The notes below the pieces were generated by a model that did not search any database, had not been told where the DNA came from, and saw nothing but the letters and a program-made list of their open reading frames with translations. A stretch of DNA of 64,000 bases from Streptomyces zagrosensis (GTDB lineage Bacteria > Actinomycetota > Actinomycetes > Streptomycetales > Streptomycetaceae), in the NCBI RefSeq assembly GCF_014203645.1, contig NZ_JACHJL010000003.1, positions 310,001 to 374,000 of the forward strand, written 5' to 3'. Each line of letters opens with the position of its first letter. Position 1 is the first letter of the stretch. This document shows, one piece after another, positions 41,643 to 49,693 of this stretch. The position numbers were made by a program, and so were the translations under genes.

Positions 41643-42223
41643 CGCGTCCGTCCGTAACTGGGCGGTGGGACGGCGCGGGCGGGAACGTCGTGCGCTGTGG
41701 AGAGCAGTTGCAGCCCGAGCCGAAGCCGTCGCCTTGCTTCGTCCTCGGTGACGCCCAGCGCGATGGCGGCCTGCCGGTAGTCGCGTCGCTCGCGGTAGGC
41801 GAGTTCGAGCGCGTCGCGCAGCGGGGCCGGCATGGCGGTCACGATGTAGTCCGCACGGGCGGCGGCGGAGGCGCTGAAAATCGTTCGTTCGTCGTCCTCT
41901 GACATACCGCCCCCGTGGGGTCCATCGCTGGTCACGGCCTTGGACTGGCGCAGCCGGTGGACGGCCTGCCGGTGGGTGAGCCCGGCGATCCACGAACGCA
42001 GCGGGCCTTGTCTGGGGTCGAAGGCGTCCGGGTTCTCCCAGATATACGCGAAGACATCGCGGGTGATCCGGTCGGCCGCCTCCTCCTCGCCAAGGACGCG
42101 GTACGCGAGGTGGTGCACGAGTGACGCGAAGCGGTCGTACAGCTCACCGAGCGCAGCCTCTTCCCCGTGGGCCAGCCGCTGTTGCATCTTGCGGTCCCAG
42201 CGAGGCGGTGCTTCGTGCGTCAT
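41639..42223 (-). CDS. RNA polymerase sigma factor (ECF-like)
   Basis: 194 aa from ATG 42223 with a GGGGGGCC box upstream. Region 2 runs over ALGELYDRFASLVHHLAYRV, RITRDVFAYIWENPDAFDPR (2.4) and GPLRSWIAGLTHRQAVHRLR. Region 4 has MPAPLRDALELAYRERRDYR, then QAAIALGVTEDEARRRLRLG as the -35-binding HTH. Size and absence of region 3 and 1.1 fit an ECF-type sigma factor. The linked anti-sigma gene is translationally coupled, so the pair is a classical regulatory module. The promoter must lie in the 395-base region upstream; the trigger is unknown. Confidence 0.88.
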   Translation of the reverse strand: MTHEAPPRWDRKMQQRLAHGEEAALGELYDRFASLVHHLAYRVLGEEEAADRITRDVFAYIWENPDAFDPRQGPLRSWIAGLTHRQAVHRLRQSKAVTSDGPHGGGMSEDDERTIFSASAAARADYIVTAMPAPLRDALELAYRERRDYRQAAIALGVTEDEARRRLRLGLQLLSTAHDVPARAVPPPSYGRTR

Positions 42224-42618
42224 ACAGGCCCCCCAACATCCCCGATTCTTGTTCCGGTCGTGTGCCCACCGTCCCCCTGAATGTAGTCCGGGGTGCTGAC
42301 ACTGGACCCGTATTTGAGGCAAGGTCCACTCTGTGAGTGGTTGCGGGTGGTATAAGGCCGATTACTTTGGGCCAGAAACCGCTGATCGATACCGGTCGTT
42401 CGCGTCCGAATGTGTCGATGTGTTATCTGCGTGTGACCGGATTTATGGGGCTCATGTGCTGTAGCGGGGCATAGGGTCGAGAGTGCCGACAGGTTCGACT
42501 GGTGTCCTGGGGTTTCGTGGGGTGGCGCACGGGCAGCCGTTTGAATGCTGGGCATTTTCGGCAAGCGCGTTCCGGCAAGCGCATTCCGGTGGGCGGACGA
42601 GCGAAGGGCTTCGGGCGC
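42224..42618. other. Divergent promoter region, 395 bases
   Basis: No credible CDS. It separates the sigma gene (minus) from the STAS gene (plus) and has lower GC than coding DNA, including GGTATAAGG near 42349. It should contain both promoters, but I could not identify a clear pair of hexamers. Confidence 0.5.
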
Positions 42619-42993
42619 GTGACATTGAAGGTGTTGGAGGTTGAGCAAGGGGGGTGGGCCGTGCTGCGGGTTTCCGGTGAGATGGACCTGGTGACCTCGC
42701 CCGCTGTCCGGCAGCACGTACACGATGCCGTTGCCGAGGGCCGCCGAAGTCTGGTGCTCGACCTCGGTGAGGTGCAGTTCTGCGACTCCAGCGGGGTTGG
42801 CGTGCTGATCGCCGCCCGCCGCCTGATGCGTTCTTGCTCCGGTCGGCTGCGCCTCATACTCCCCGCCCAGGGCGCCGTGGACGGCTCCCACGTCAACCGG
42901 GTACTGGCCGCCCTTGGCGTACGACGCCTCTTCGAGGTCTACCCCGACCTCTCGACGGCGATCGACGAGGCCGCCGAACCCCTGTCCGCGTAA
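42619..42993 (+). CDS. STAS-domain anti-sigma factor antagonist
   Basis: 124 aa from GTG 42619; an in-frame ATG at 42502 would add 39 low-quality residues. The protein is a compact STAS domain: LRVSGEMDLVTSPAVRQHV, then SLVLDLGEVQFCDSSGVGVL with the phosphorylatable Ser in D-S-S-G. The end is LGVRRLFEVYPDLSTAIDEA. Such proteins bind anti-sigma kinases when unphosphorylated and release a sigma factor. No RsbW-like kinase gene is in the window; it stands beside, but divergent from, an unrelated ZAS-type sigma/anti-sigma pair. Confidence 0.87.
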   Translation: MTLKVLEVEQGGWAVLRVSGEMDLVTSPAVRQHVHDAVAEGRRSLVLDLGEVQFCDSSGVGVLIAARRLMRSCSGRLRLILPAQGAVDGSHVNRVLAALGVRRLFEVYPDLSTAIDEAAEPLSA

Positions 42994-43104
42994 CTGCCCG
43001 CACTGCCCGCACTGCCCTCACTGCCCTCGCCGCTGCCAGCCGCCCGGCAGCACGGCCTCACGACGTCTTGCGCGACGGCCCCGCGCTCCGGGCCGACAAC
43101 CTGC

Positions 43105-44616
43105 TCAGTCGCACCGTTCCGCGGCGAATGGAAAGTGCGCGCTCACCACGAACCCACCGTCATCGGTGTGCCGCGCGCTGAACGTCCCGCCCAGGAGCTG
43201 GGCCCGCTCCCGCAGCCCGACCAGGCCATGGCCGCCGCCGGGCAACTGGGGCGCCATGGCCGCCGCGTCCGGTGGTCCGTTGCGCACCTCGACCCGCAGC
43301 CCCGGCCGGCCGCCCTCGCCGCAGGCCCTGGCCTCGGCCACGCTCGCGCCTATGGCCTCGGCCTCACCGTTCACCTCGGCGTTGACCTCACCGTTGGCAT
43401 CAGCGGTGCTGAGGCGCGTCCCGCGCGGGGCGTCGGGCGCGGCATCTTCGGCAGCTGTGGGCATCTCGCTGTCGGGTGCGGGCGTCTCGCTGATGCGGAC
43501 CCGCACCCGGGCGCCCGGCGCGTGCTTGCGTACATTCGTCAGCGCCTCCTGCACCGTGCGGAAGGCCGCGCGCTCCACCGCCTCCGGGGGTTGCGTCGCC
43601 GGGCGCGGGGGCCCGGTTGCCGGGTCGGCGGGTTCGGAAGGTTCGGCGGGTTCAGCCGCGTCGTAGTCCACGTTCAGGGCGCTCACCTCGATCAACCGGG
43701 GGAGGTCGGCCAGCCGGGGCTGGGGCGTCAGCCCATCGGGCTCGCCGCCGGCGGCGCGTAGCACGCCGACCATGTGGCGCAGCTCGTCGAGGGTGCGTAC
43801 GGCCAGTTCGCGCACCGCGCGGGCGCCCTCGCGAGCCGCGGCGTCGTGGGTGCTGATCTGCACGGCACCCGCTTGCAGGCTGATCAGACTGACCTGGTGG
43901 GCGACGACATCGTGCATCTCGCGGGCGAGCCGGGCACGCTCGGTGCCCACCACTCGCTCGGCCAACAGCTGATCGGCATGCCGGCGGCTGCGGGTGAGGT
44001 CACCGATGCGCGACGCCAACTCGCCACGGGTGGCGACCAGCAGACCGAGGGCCGTGGGGCCGATGGAAGTCAGCAGCGCGTCGATGAGGGCGAGGGCGTT
44101 CTCCCGGTACGCGGTGGGGTCCAGCTCGGAGACTGGGTACGGCACGAAGTGCGCGGCAGCCAGCAGCAGCACCGACACCGACAGCACCGCGCGGCCCGGG
44201 CGCGCCGCCGCCACCGTGTAGATGGCGATCATCGGCGCGAACCACACATAGCCGATGAAGATCCCCGGCAGCGTCAGCAGGAAGACGAGCAGCGGGAAGC
44301 GGTGCCGCAACGGCAGTACCAGCGCGGCGACGAGGGAGAGGTTCAGTTCTAGGCCCCGGTCGTCCCAGTTGACCAGCAGCGCATCAGCCAGCCCCAGGAT
44401 CACCGGCACGAACAGCGTCACCCAGCGCGGCGGCCGAAAGGCCCGGGCGGCGCAATGGTGTGCCTTTTTGTCCTCGCCCTGCGCGCGCCCCTCGTCGTCG
44501 TCCGCTGCGAAGGCACCACCCGGGCAGTCCTGGCAGCCCGGGCAGGCCGCGTGGCCCGGGTGGCCCGCGTGGCCCGGGTAGGTCGGACGAACCGGGTGGC
44601 TCGGGTGTTCGGTCAA
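43105..44616 (-). CDS. NarL-type sensor histidine kinase
   Basis: 503 aa from the ATG at 44616, overlapping the response-regulator stop (ATGA). The first ~35 residues are rich in His, Cys, Pro and Gly (GHAGHPGHAACPGCQDCPGG). Five or so membrane helices follow between ~65 and 190 (VTLFVPVILGLADALLV, VLPLRHRFPLLVFLLTLPG). The HisKA_3 dimerisation domain has ERARLAREMHDVVAHQVSLI with the phospho-accepting His. The HATPase has FRTVQEALTNVRKHAPGA (N box) and PGGGHGLVGLRERAQLLGG (G box), separated by long low-complexity inserts (EPAEPSEPADPATG and ADANGEVNAEVNGEAEA). It phosphorylates the regulator encoded just upstream. Confidence 0.9.
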   Translation of the reverse strand: MTEHPSHPVRPTYPGHAGHPGHAACPGCQDCPGGAFAADDDEGRAQGEDKKAHHCAARAFRPPRWVTLFVPVILGLADALLVNWDDRGLELNLSLVAALVLPLRHRFPLLVFLLTLPGIFIGYVWFAPMIAIYTVAAARPGRAVLSVSVLLLAAAHFVPYPVSELDPTAYRENALALIDALLTSIGPTALGLLVATRGELASRIGDLTRSRRHADQLLAERVVGTERARLAREMHDVVAHQVSLISLQAGAVQISTHDAAAREGARAVRELAVRTLDELRHMVGVLRAAGGEPDGLTPQPRLADLPRLIEVSALNVDYDAAEPAEPSEPADPATGPPRPATQPPEAVERAAFRTVQEALTNVRKHAPGARVRVRISETPAPDSEMPTAAEDAAPDAPRGTRLSTADANGEVNAEVNGEAEAIGASVAEARACGEGGRPGLRVEVRNGPPDAAAMAPQLPGGGHGLVGLRERAQLLGGTFSARHTDDGGFVVSAHFPFAAERCD

Positions 44617-45413
44617 GGCGTGCCGTCCGGTGATGTCGCGGTGTGGTGCGGCGGTCTGCGGTGGGGGCGCAGGGGCTCGGGGCGTACGGCGTTGGGGAGT
44701 GCAGCGTCGGCGCGTACGGCAGCGGCGCGTACGGCATCGGCCGCGTACTCCCGGCCGTCGGAGTTCGCGCGCCCGGCCAGCAGGCCCGCCCGATCCGCGA
44801 GGATCGCGGCCTGCACCCGATTGAGCCCGCCGAGCTTGGCGAGTACGGCCCGCACGTGATCCTTGACGGTGCTGAGCGCCAGCCCCAGCCGGTCGGCGAT
44901 CTGCGGGTTGGCCAGACCCTGCCCGAGGAGGACGAGTACCTCGCGCTCGCGCGGGGTCAGGCCCGCCACGGCGGCCGACGCGGTGGTCTCGGCCTCGGCG
45001 GCGAGGTAGCCGTCGATCACAGCGCCGGCCACGCCCGGGTCGAGCAGCCGGCCGCCGTTGGCGAGGGTGTGCACGGCGCGTACCAACTGCTCGGGGTCGG
45101 TGTCCTTGAGCAGAAACCCGGCCGCGCCATCCCGCAGCGCCGCTGACAGATACTCCTGAGCGTCGAACGTGGTCAGCATGGCGACGGTCGGGGGACAGGG
45201 GAGGGCGCGCAGCCGGCGCAGCACCGTCAACCCGTCCACGTCAGGCATCCGAATATCGAGCAGCACCACGTCCGGGGCCGCCGCGCACAGCGTCTCCACG
45301 GCTGCGGCGCCGGAGCAGTCGGCGACGACATCGATATCAGGAGCGGAACCAAGGATGAGCCGGAGTCCCGAACGGACGAGTTGCTCATCGTCCACCACCG
45401 CTACTCGGATCAC
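44613..45413 (-). CDS. LuxR/NarL-family response regulator
   Basis: 266 aa; the start is GTG 45413 (V-I-R-V-A-V-V-D-D-E) behind GAGGG. The receiver domain has the acidic pair in VAVVDDEQLVRSGLRLIL, phospho-Asp in VVLLDIRMPDVDGLTVLRRL, Thr in LTTFDAQEYL and Lys in GFLLKDTDPEQLV. The C-terminal LuxR HTH is LTPREREVLVLLGQGLANPQ then IADRLGLALSTVKDHVRAVL. An unusual tail of ~50 residues (ADAVRAAAVRADAALPNAV, then His/Pro) follows. It is the output half of the two-component system with the kinase at 43105, whose start it overlaps by 4 bases. Confidence 0.9.
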   Translation of the reverse strand: MIRVAVVDDEQLVRSGLRLILGSAPDIDVVADCSGAAAVETLCAAAPDVVLLDIRMPDVDGLTVLRRLRALPCPPTVAMLTTFDAQEYLSAALRDGAAGFLLKDTDPEQLVRAVHTLANGGRLLDPGVAGAVIDGYLAAEAETTASAAVAGLTPREREVLVLLGQGLANPQIADRLGLALSTVKDHVRAVLAKLGGLNRVQAAILADRAGLLAGRANSDGREYAADAVRAAAVRADAALPNAVRPEPLRPHRRPPHHTATSPDGTP

Positions 45414-45594
45414 CGTCCGGTCCCTCGTCTCTGCTGTGTCGGGTGCTGCCAGGTGTTGCTGTGCGTTGCTGTCTTTTTTGCCGGGTGCTGCTGTGTTGCC
45501 TGGTGTTGCCGGGTGTTGCCGTGTGCGCTTGTGTCGTGAGTGTGCGGGCGCGGTGCCTGGGGTGGATGCTTGTGTCGGGAGTCGGCGGGGTTGT

Positions 45595-45642
45595 CTGTGC
45601 GGGAATGTGCCTGTGTGGGAATGTGCCTGTGTGGGGATGTGC
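45595..45642. repeat. Three 16-base tandem repeats
   Basis: CTGTGCGGGAATGTGC, CTGTGTGGGAATGTGC and CTGTGTGGGGATGTGC in direct succession, about 180 bases upstream of the response-regulator start. Non-coding; they could be repeated binding sites. Confidence 0.85.
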
Positions 45643-46026
45643 GGAATAGTAAGTTCCGCACGATCGGTGGGTACACCCCCGCCGATCGGAGGGGGTAACG
45701 GGAGACCAGCGGCGGATTCCGTTGTGGGCCGTTGACCGGCACAGTTTCCACCATGCTGCACCATCCCGCAGGGGCCAGGACGAGGCCCGTCCGCCGGCTC
45801 CGTCGCCATGCCCCGGTGCGCCGGGCGTGTGCCGTAGCGCAGCCCGGGACTCGCCCGGCGCAGATGGCGGGTCGCAGCTCCCTGGCTCAGGCCGCCGCGC
45901 CCCCCCCACACGCGGCGGCCTGATTGCGGCCCGCGCGCCCTCCTGGCGGGGCGCCGAGGGCGAGCGGGTGGACCCACGACGCGGGCCGGGACTTCTCCGG
46001 GCCCGCGTCGCGCAGGACCAGCCGCT

Positions 46027-46057
46027 GATCGGCCCCTAACGGGGGGAGGGGCTGATC
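46027..46057 (-). terminator. Stem-loop downstream of the XRE-TPR gene
   Basis: GATCGGCCCCT at 46027-46037 pairs with AGGGGCTGATC at 46047-46057 (one G-T pair), loop of 9 bases, 65 bases after the minus-strand stop at 46122. GC-rich with no T-run, as is usual in Streptomyces. Confidence 0.4.
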
Positions 46058-46121
46058 CGGCGGCGGGGCACGCCGCGGGGCTCGGAAGCCGAAGCCGCGA
46101 GGTATGCGCTGACCACGCACC

Positions 46122-47729
46122 TCAAACCGGCGGCTTGGCGGGGGCGGGCCCCAGCGTCGTGGTGCCGGGCGCGGCCCGGTGGCCGAGTCCGATGCGGTAG
46201 GCGTCGAGCGCCGCCTCCACCCGGCCCGCACGGCGAAGCAGATCGCCAAGTAGCCGACAGAGATCGGCGAGATCTCCGGCCGCGCCAGTGCGCTCCAATA
46301 GGTACAGAGCGGCGCAGTAGTGCGCCTCCGCGGCCTCCTGATCGCCGCGCTCCTCAGCGATCAGCCCGAGCAGTCGGTGCGCCCCGCCCGCATGCACGGC
46401 ACCCCGCTCGGCGTTCAGCTGACGCCCGGGTTCGGGCGCGCGACGGCCATCAGGTTCGGGCCCGCCGCGGCCCCCGAGGTTGGGTTCGCCACGGCCGCCA
46501 CTATCGGGTTCCGGCTGGGCGGCGGTGAGCAGGGGGCGTAGCAACTCTTCCGCCTCCGCTGTTTTGCCGCGGCGGCGCAGCACGTCCGCCAACTCCACCT
46601 CCACCTGCACGGTGAACAGCGCTGCGCGCTTGGAGGCCAGCATGTCGCGTGCGGTGCGTAGTTCGGCCTCGGCGCGGGCCAAATCGCCGTCCTGGGCGTG
46701 CACATAGCCGCGCATCCAGTGGCAGTGCGCGAGGTCGGTGTGGATGCGTAACTGCTGGTAGAGCTCTTGCGCCTTGGCGAGCGAGGCGTCCGCCTCGATG
46801 GTGCGCCCCGCCGCGATGAGCGTGCGGGCTACGCCCCGATGCATGCCGGCGACCAGTGCCGGATCACCGACGCGCGGAGCCAGCGCCAGCGCGAGCTCGG
46901 CGGCCTGGGCGGCTCGTGCATGTGCGCCCATGTCCATATACGGGGCGATGGAGGCGGTGTATAGGAGGAGCAGCGCATCGGGATCGTGCAGCCCGGAAGC
47001 GTTGAGCTCATCGAGCGTACTCTCCAACAGGTAGCAGGAGTAGCGGAGTTCGCCGGCCAGCAGATGGGCGGTGGCCCGGCCGCGGATGGCCGGAACGCGG
47101 CGTGGGAGCGGCTCATCGGACAGCAACTGTTCGGCCGCCTCAAAGCGTTGGCGTGCCTCGAAGAGTTCACCGCTCTCCAGGGCGCAGTCACCGAGCCCGA
47201 GCAGGGCGGTGGCCTGTTCGGCGGGGAGGTCGAACTGCCTGGCCTGGTCGAGCAGCGTGGCGAAGGCGTCGGCGGCGTCGGACGCCGTGCCGGTCGCGAG
47301 GGTCCGCCTGGCGTCGGTCAACGCCATCCGCAGCTCCGTGGCGGCCCGAGGGGAGCGGCCGGTTGCCAACTCTTCGGGGCTGGTGCCGAGTCGCTCGGCG
47401 AGGTGCCGTAGGGCGGCGTCCGAAGGCCGTACCTTGCCCGCCTCCAGCGTGGAGACGTAGGCGGCGCTGTACGCGGGCTCGGCGAGTTGCCGTTGGGTGA
47501 GGCCACGTTCCGTACGCAGCCGCAACACCCGGCGCCCGATAGCGCTGGGCCCGACAGCGGCGGGCCCGATCGCACCGGGCGCGCTCACACCAGGCTCGGT
47601 TGGCCCGGCAACGGCGTCCGCGATCTGAGCAGTGGCCGCGCCTGTCGAAGCGCGGGCGCGGCTGCGGGTGGGGTCCGCGCCATGGGGGCGTGCCGCGTCT
47701 CCTGCGGTCTTGGCGCTCTTGTCGGCCAC
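46122..47729 (-). CDS. XRE-family regulator with TPR domain
   Basis: 535 aa from GTG 47729. An Ala/Gly/Pro-rich leader with five-residue-type repeats (GAIGPAAVGPSAIG) runs to residue ~65. The XRE HTH is RRVLRLRTERGLTQRQLAEP then AYSAAYVSTLEAGKVRPSDA. TPR-like helices fill the rest, e.g. QATALLGLGDCALESGELFE, AHCHWMRGYVHAQDGDLARA and YCAALYLLERTGAAGDLADL. A second low-complexity stretch (GRGEPNLGGRGGPEPDGRRA) interrupts them near 430. It is divergent from the alpha/beta hydrolase gene at 47808 across an AT-rich 78-base region with a dyad, and probably regulates that gene. Its signal may be a small ligand or peptide binding the TPR part. Confidence 0.85.
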   Translation of the reverse strand: MADKSAKTAGDAARPHGADPTRSRARASTGAATAQIADAVAGPTEPGVSAPGAIGPAAVGPSAIGRRVLRLRTERGLTQRQLAEPAYSAAYVSTLEAGKVRPSDAALRHLAERLGTSPEELATGRSPRAATELRMALTDARRTLATGTASDAADAFATLLDQARQFDLPAEQATALLGLGDCALESGELFEARQRFEAAEQLLSDEPLPRRVPAIRGRATAHLLAGELRYSCYLLESTLDELNASGLHDPDALLLLYTASIAPYMDMGAHARAAQAAELALALAPRVGDPALVAGMHRGVARTLIAAGRTIEADASLAKAQELYQQLRIHTDLAHCHWMRGYVHAQDGDLARAEAELRTARDMLASKRAALFTVQVEVELADVLRRRGKTAEAEELLRPLLTAAQPEPDSGGRGEPNLGGRGGPEPDGRRAPEPGRQLNAERGAVHAGGAHRLLGLIAEERGDQEAAEAHYCAALYLLERTGAAGDLADLCRLLGDLLRRAGRVEAALDAYRIGLGHRAAPGTTTLGPAPAKPPV

Positions 47730-47766
47730 CGTGTTCTCGTCTCCCGCGGGTAGGTTTATTGCGGAG

Positions 47767-47784
47767 CTAAATACATTTATCTAG
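47767..47784. promoter_or_regulatory. AT-rich dyad in the divergent promoter
   Basis: CTAAATACATTTATCTAG is an 18-base dyad with 14 of 18 positions symmetric, embedded in an AT-rich island between the XRE-TPR gene and the hydrolase gene. It is a likely operator or overlapping -10 region of both promoters. Confidence 0.5.
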
Positions 47785-47807
47785 TGGATTTACGTGAGGA
47801 TGGGAAG

Positions 47808-49130
47808 ATGCTGAACGCCGTCGATCCTGGTGCTACCGTTCGCCAGCCGGGGCTCGTCCTCACTGATCACTTCTTCGATGTACCGCTGGATCACGCGCTC
47901 CCCGATGGCGAGCACATCCAGCTCTACGCCCGCGAGGTCGTCGCCGCCGACCAGTACGCGCACCGGGCCACGCTGCCCTGGTTGCTGTACCTCCAAGGCG
48001 GCCCCGGCTGCGCCGCCGACCGGCCGGTTGGCCGAAGCGGCTGGCTCGATCGGGCCTTGGACGAGTACCGGGTGCTCCTCCTCGATCAGCGCGGCACCGG
48101 ACGCTCGACGCCCGCCACCCGGCAGACCCTGCCACTGCGCGGGACCGCAGCCGAACAGGCCGCGTACCTGAGCCACTTTCGCGCCGATGCCATCGTGCGG
48201 GACTGCGAGGCGATCCGCCCCCGCCTGACCGGCGGCGAGCCATGGACGGTGCTCGGTCAGAGCTTTGGCGGCTTCTGCGCACTCACCTACCTCTCGTACG
48301 CGCCCGATGGGCTCGCCACGGCCCTGATCGCCGGCGGGCTGGCCAGCCTGGACGCGGACGCCGACACGGTCTATCGCGCCGCATACCCGCGCATGGAGCA
48401 CAAAACGCTCGCGCACTACGCCCGTTACCCCGGCGACGCCGAGGCCGCCGCGCGCATCGTCGATCACCTCGCCACCTGCGATGAGGTGCTGCCCGATGGC
48501 ACCGTGCTGACCCCCGAGGTATTCCAGCAACTCGGCATCCTGCTCGGCAGCGGCGACGGTTCGCATCGACTGCACTACCTGCTGGAAAACGCCTTCGTAC
48601 CGACCGTCGCCGGGCCGCGGCTGAGCGATGAGTTCGGTGACCATGCCGCCGCCCTGCTCAGCCGCACCGCCAACCCGCTGTACGCGCTGCTGCACGAATC
48701 CATCTACGCGCAGGACGGCCGCCCCACCAACTGGTCGGCGCACCGGGTGCGTGCGGAGTTCCCGCGCTTCGACGCGGCCAAGGCGGTCGCCGACAACAAC
48801 CCGGTGCTGTTCACCGGCGAGACCGTGCACCCGTGGATGGTGGACGCGCTGCCCGCGCTGCGCCCGCTGCGGGAGACGGCGGACCTGCTGGCCGCGCGCA
48901 CCGGCTGGGGCCCGCTCTACGACCCGGAGCAGTTGGCCCGTAACACCGTGCCGGTGGCGGCCGTGATCTACCACGACGACCTGTTCGTAGAAACGGAACA
49001 CGCGCTGCGCACGGCCCGCACCGTCCAGGGCCTGCGCCCCTGGGTCACCAACGAGTACGAACACGACGGAGTGCGCGCCCGCGGCCGGGTGGTCCTGGAC
49101 ACGCTGCTGCGCATGGCGCGCGACGCGTAG
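47808..49130 (+). CDS. Alpha/beta hydrolase, proline-iminopeptidase-like
   Basis: 440 aa, cytosolic. The start is taken as ATG 47808 behind GAGGATGGGAAG; a GTG at 47784 inside the dyad would add 8 residues. Residues ~60-80 have LPWLLYLQGGPGCAADRP, the H/Q-G-G-P-G oxyanion region of proline iminopeptidases. Then RVLLLDQRGTGRSTPA (D-Q-R-G-x-G-x-S hallmark), and WTVLGQSFGGFCALTYLSY with the nucleophile Ser in G-Q-S-F-G-G at about 151. The C-terminal acid and His lie in VAAVIYHDDLFVE and NEYEHDGVRARGR. Family S33; it would cleave N-terminal Pro or similar substrates. It is longer than Pip (~310 aa) because of the cap, as in TAP-like/Pip subfamilies. Confidence 0.88.
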   Translation: MLNAVDPGATVRQPGLVLTDHFFDVPLDHALPDGEHIQLYAREVVAADQYAHRATLPWLLYLQGGPGCAADRPVGRSGWLDRALDEYRVLLLDQRGTGRSTPATRQTLPLRGTAAEQAAYLSHFRADAIVRDCEAIRPRLTGGEPWTVLGQSFGGFCALTYLSYAPDGLATALIAGGLASLDADADTVYRAAYPRMEHKTLAHYARYPGDAEAAARIVDHLATCDEVLPDGTVLTPEVFQQLGILLGSGDGSHRLHYLLENAFVPTVAGPRLSDEFGDHAAALLSRTANPLYALLHESIYAQDGRPTNWSAHRVRAEFPRFDAAKAVADNNPVLFTGETVHPWMVDALPALRPLRETADLLAARTGWGPLYDPEQLARNTVPVAAVIYHDDLFVETEHALRTARTVQGLRPWVTNEYEHDGVRARGRVVLDTLLRMARDA

Positions 49131-49693
49131 CCCGCCCGGACGCGGCCGGGCGGGCGGATTGGAGCGGGACCCGGGCGGGACTTGGGCGGGACCCGGGCGG
49201 GATTCAGGTGGGACCCGGGCGGGACCCGGGTGGGCCCGGGCCGCCGGAGCCGCGGCGGGATGGACTGCGGCGCGGGGCCGCGGTGCCGGCGCACCGGGCC
49301 AAGGGTGATGCCGCCGCGGCTCACCGGTTGACCTACCTCTCCTCGCCAGCTAGCTCTCAACTCCGCACGCTAGCAGCGCTGTTGTCAGCCTGCGGGTGCG
49401 TCGTCCCCCATCGGCGCAACCCGCACTCCGCAACCCACAGCCGGGCTGGGCGGCGAGTGGCTGAGTGGAGTCGGTGCCCGAGCCGGGGCCGGCCGCGCAG
49501 GGGGGCCGTGCGTGGGGGCGGTCGCGGTGCCGGCTTCGCGCTCGGGTCGCCGCGCGGCTCGCATGTCGCCGCACATGGGTTCGTACGAACTCCTGCCCGA
49601 CCCATTGTCTGGTGTCCCCCGCGCCTCTACGTTGAGCGGCGACTTAATTCGGCTTAACTAGCCGTTTACGTGACCGGCTTCGGGAGAGCTGCC
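49131..49693. other. Intergenic region, 563 bases
   Basis: No credible CDS. It contains the 11-base tandem repeats listed separately, then GC-rich DNA, and near 49640 an AT-richer stretch (TTAATTCGGCTTAACTAG) likely to carry the promoter of the M64 peptidase gene. Confidence 0.6.
49164..49240. repeat. Seven 11-base tandem repeats
   Basis: Consensus GCGGGACCCGG, seven consecutive units with 0-4 differences each, starting 34 bases after the hydrolase stop. Each unit has a short internal dyad (CCGG). Confidence 0.85.

Larger units (their letters stand above)
45414..46121. other. Large intergenic region, 708 bases
   Basis: No credible CDS on either strand. It holds upstream sequence of the two-component operon (minus, from 45413), with GT/TG-rich simple sequence between 45430 and 45650, three 16-base repeats, and the terminator-like stem-loop for the TPR regulator gene at 46122. 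The remainder is ordinary GC-rich DNA. Confidence 0.6.

Noticed and set aside
49350..49605. Small minus-strand genes after the hydrolase
   Set aside because: Several short overlapping frames of Arg/Pro-rich composition without ribosome binding sites; ordinary GC-rich noise.
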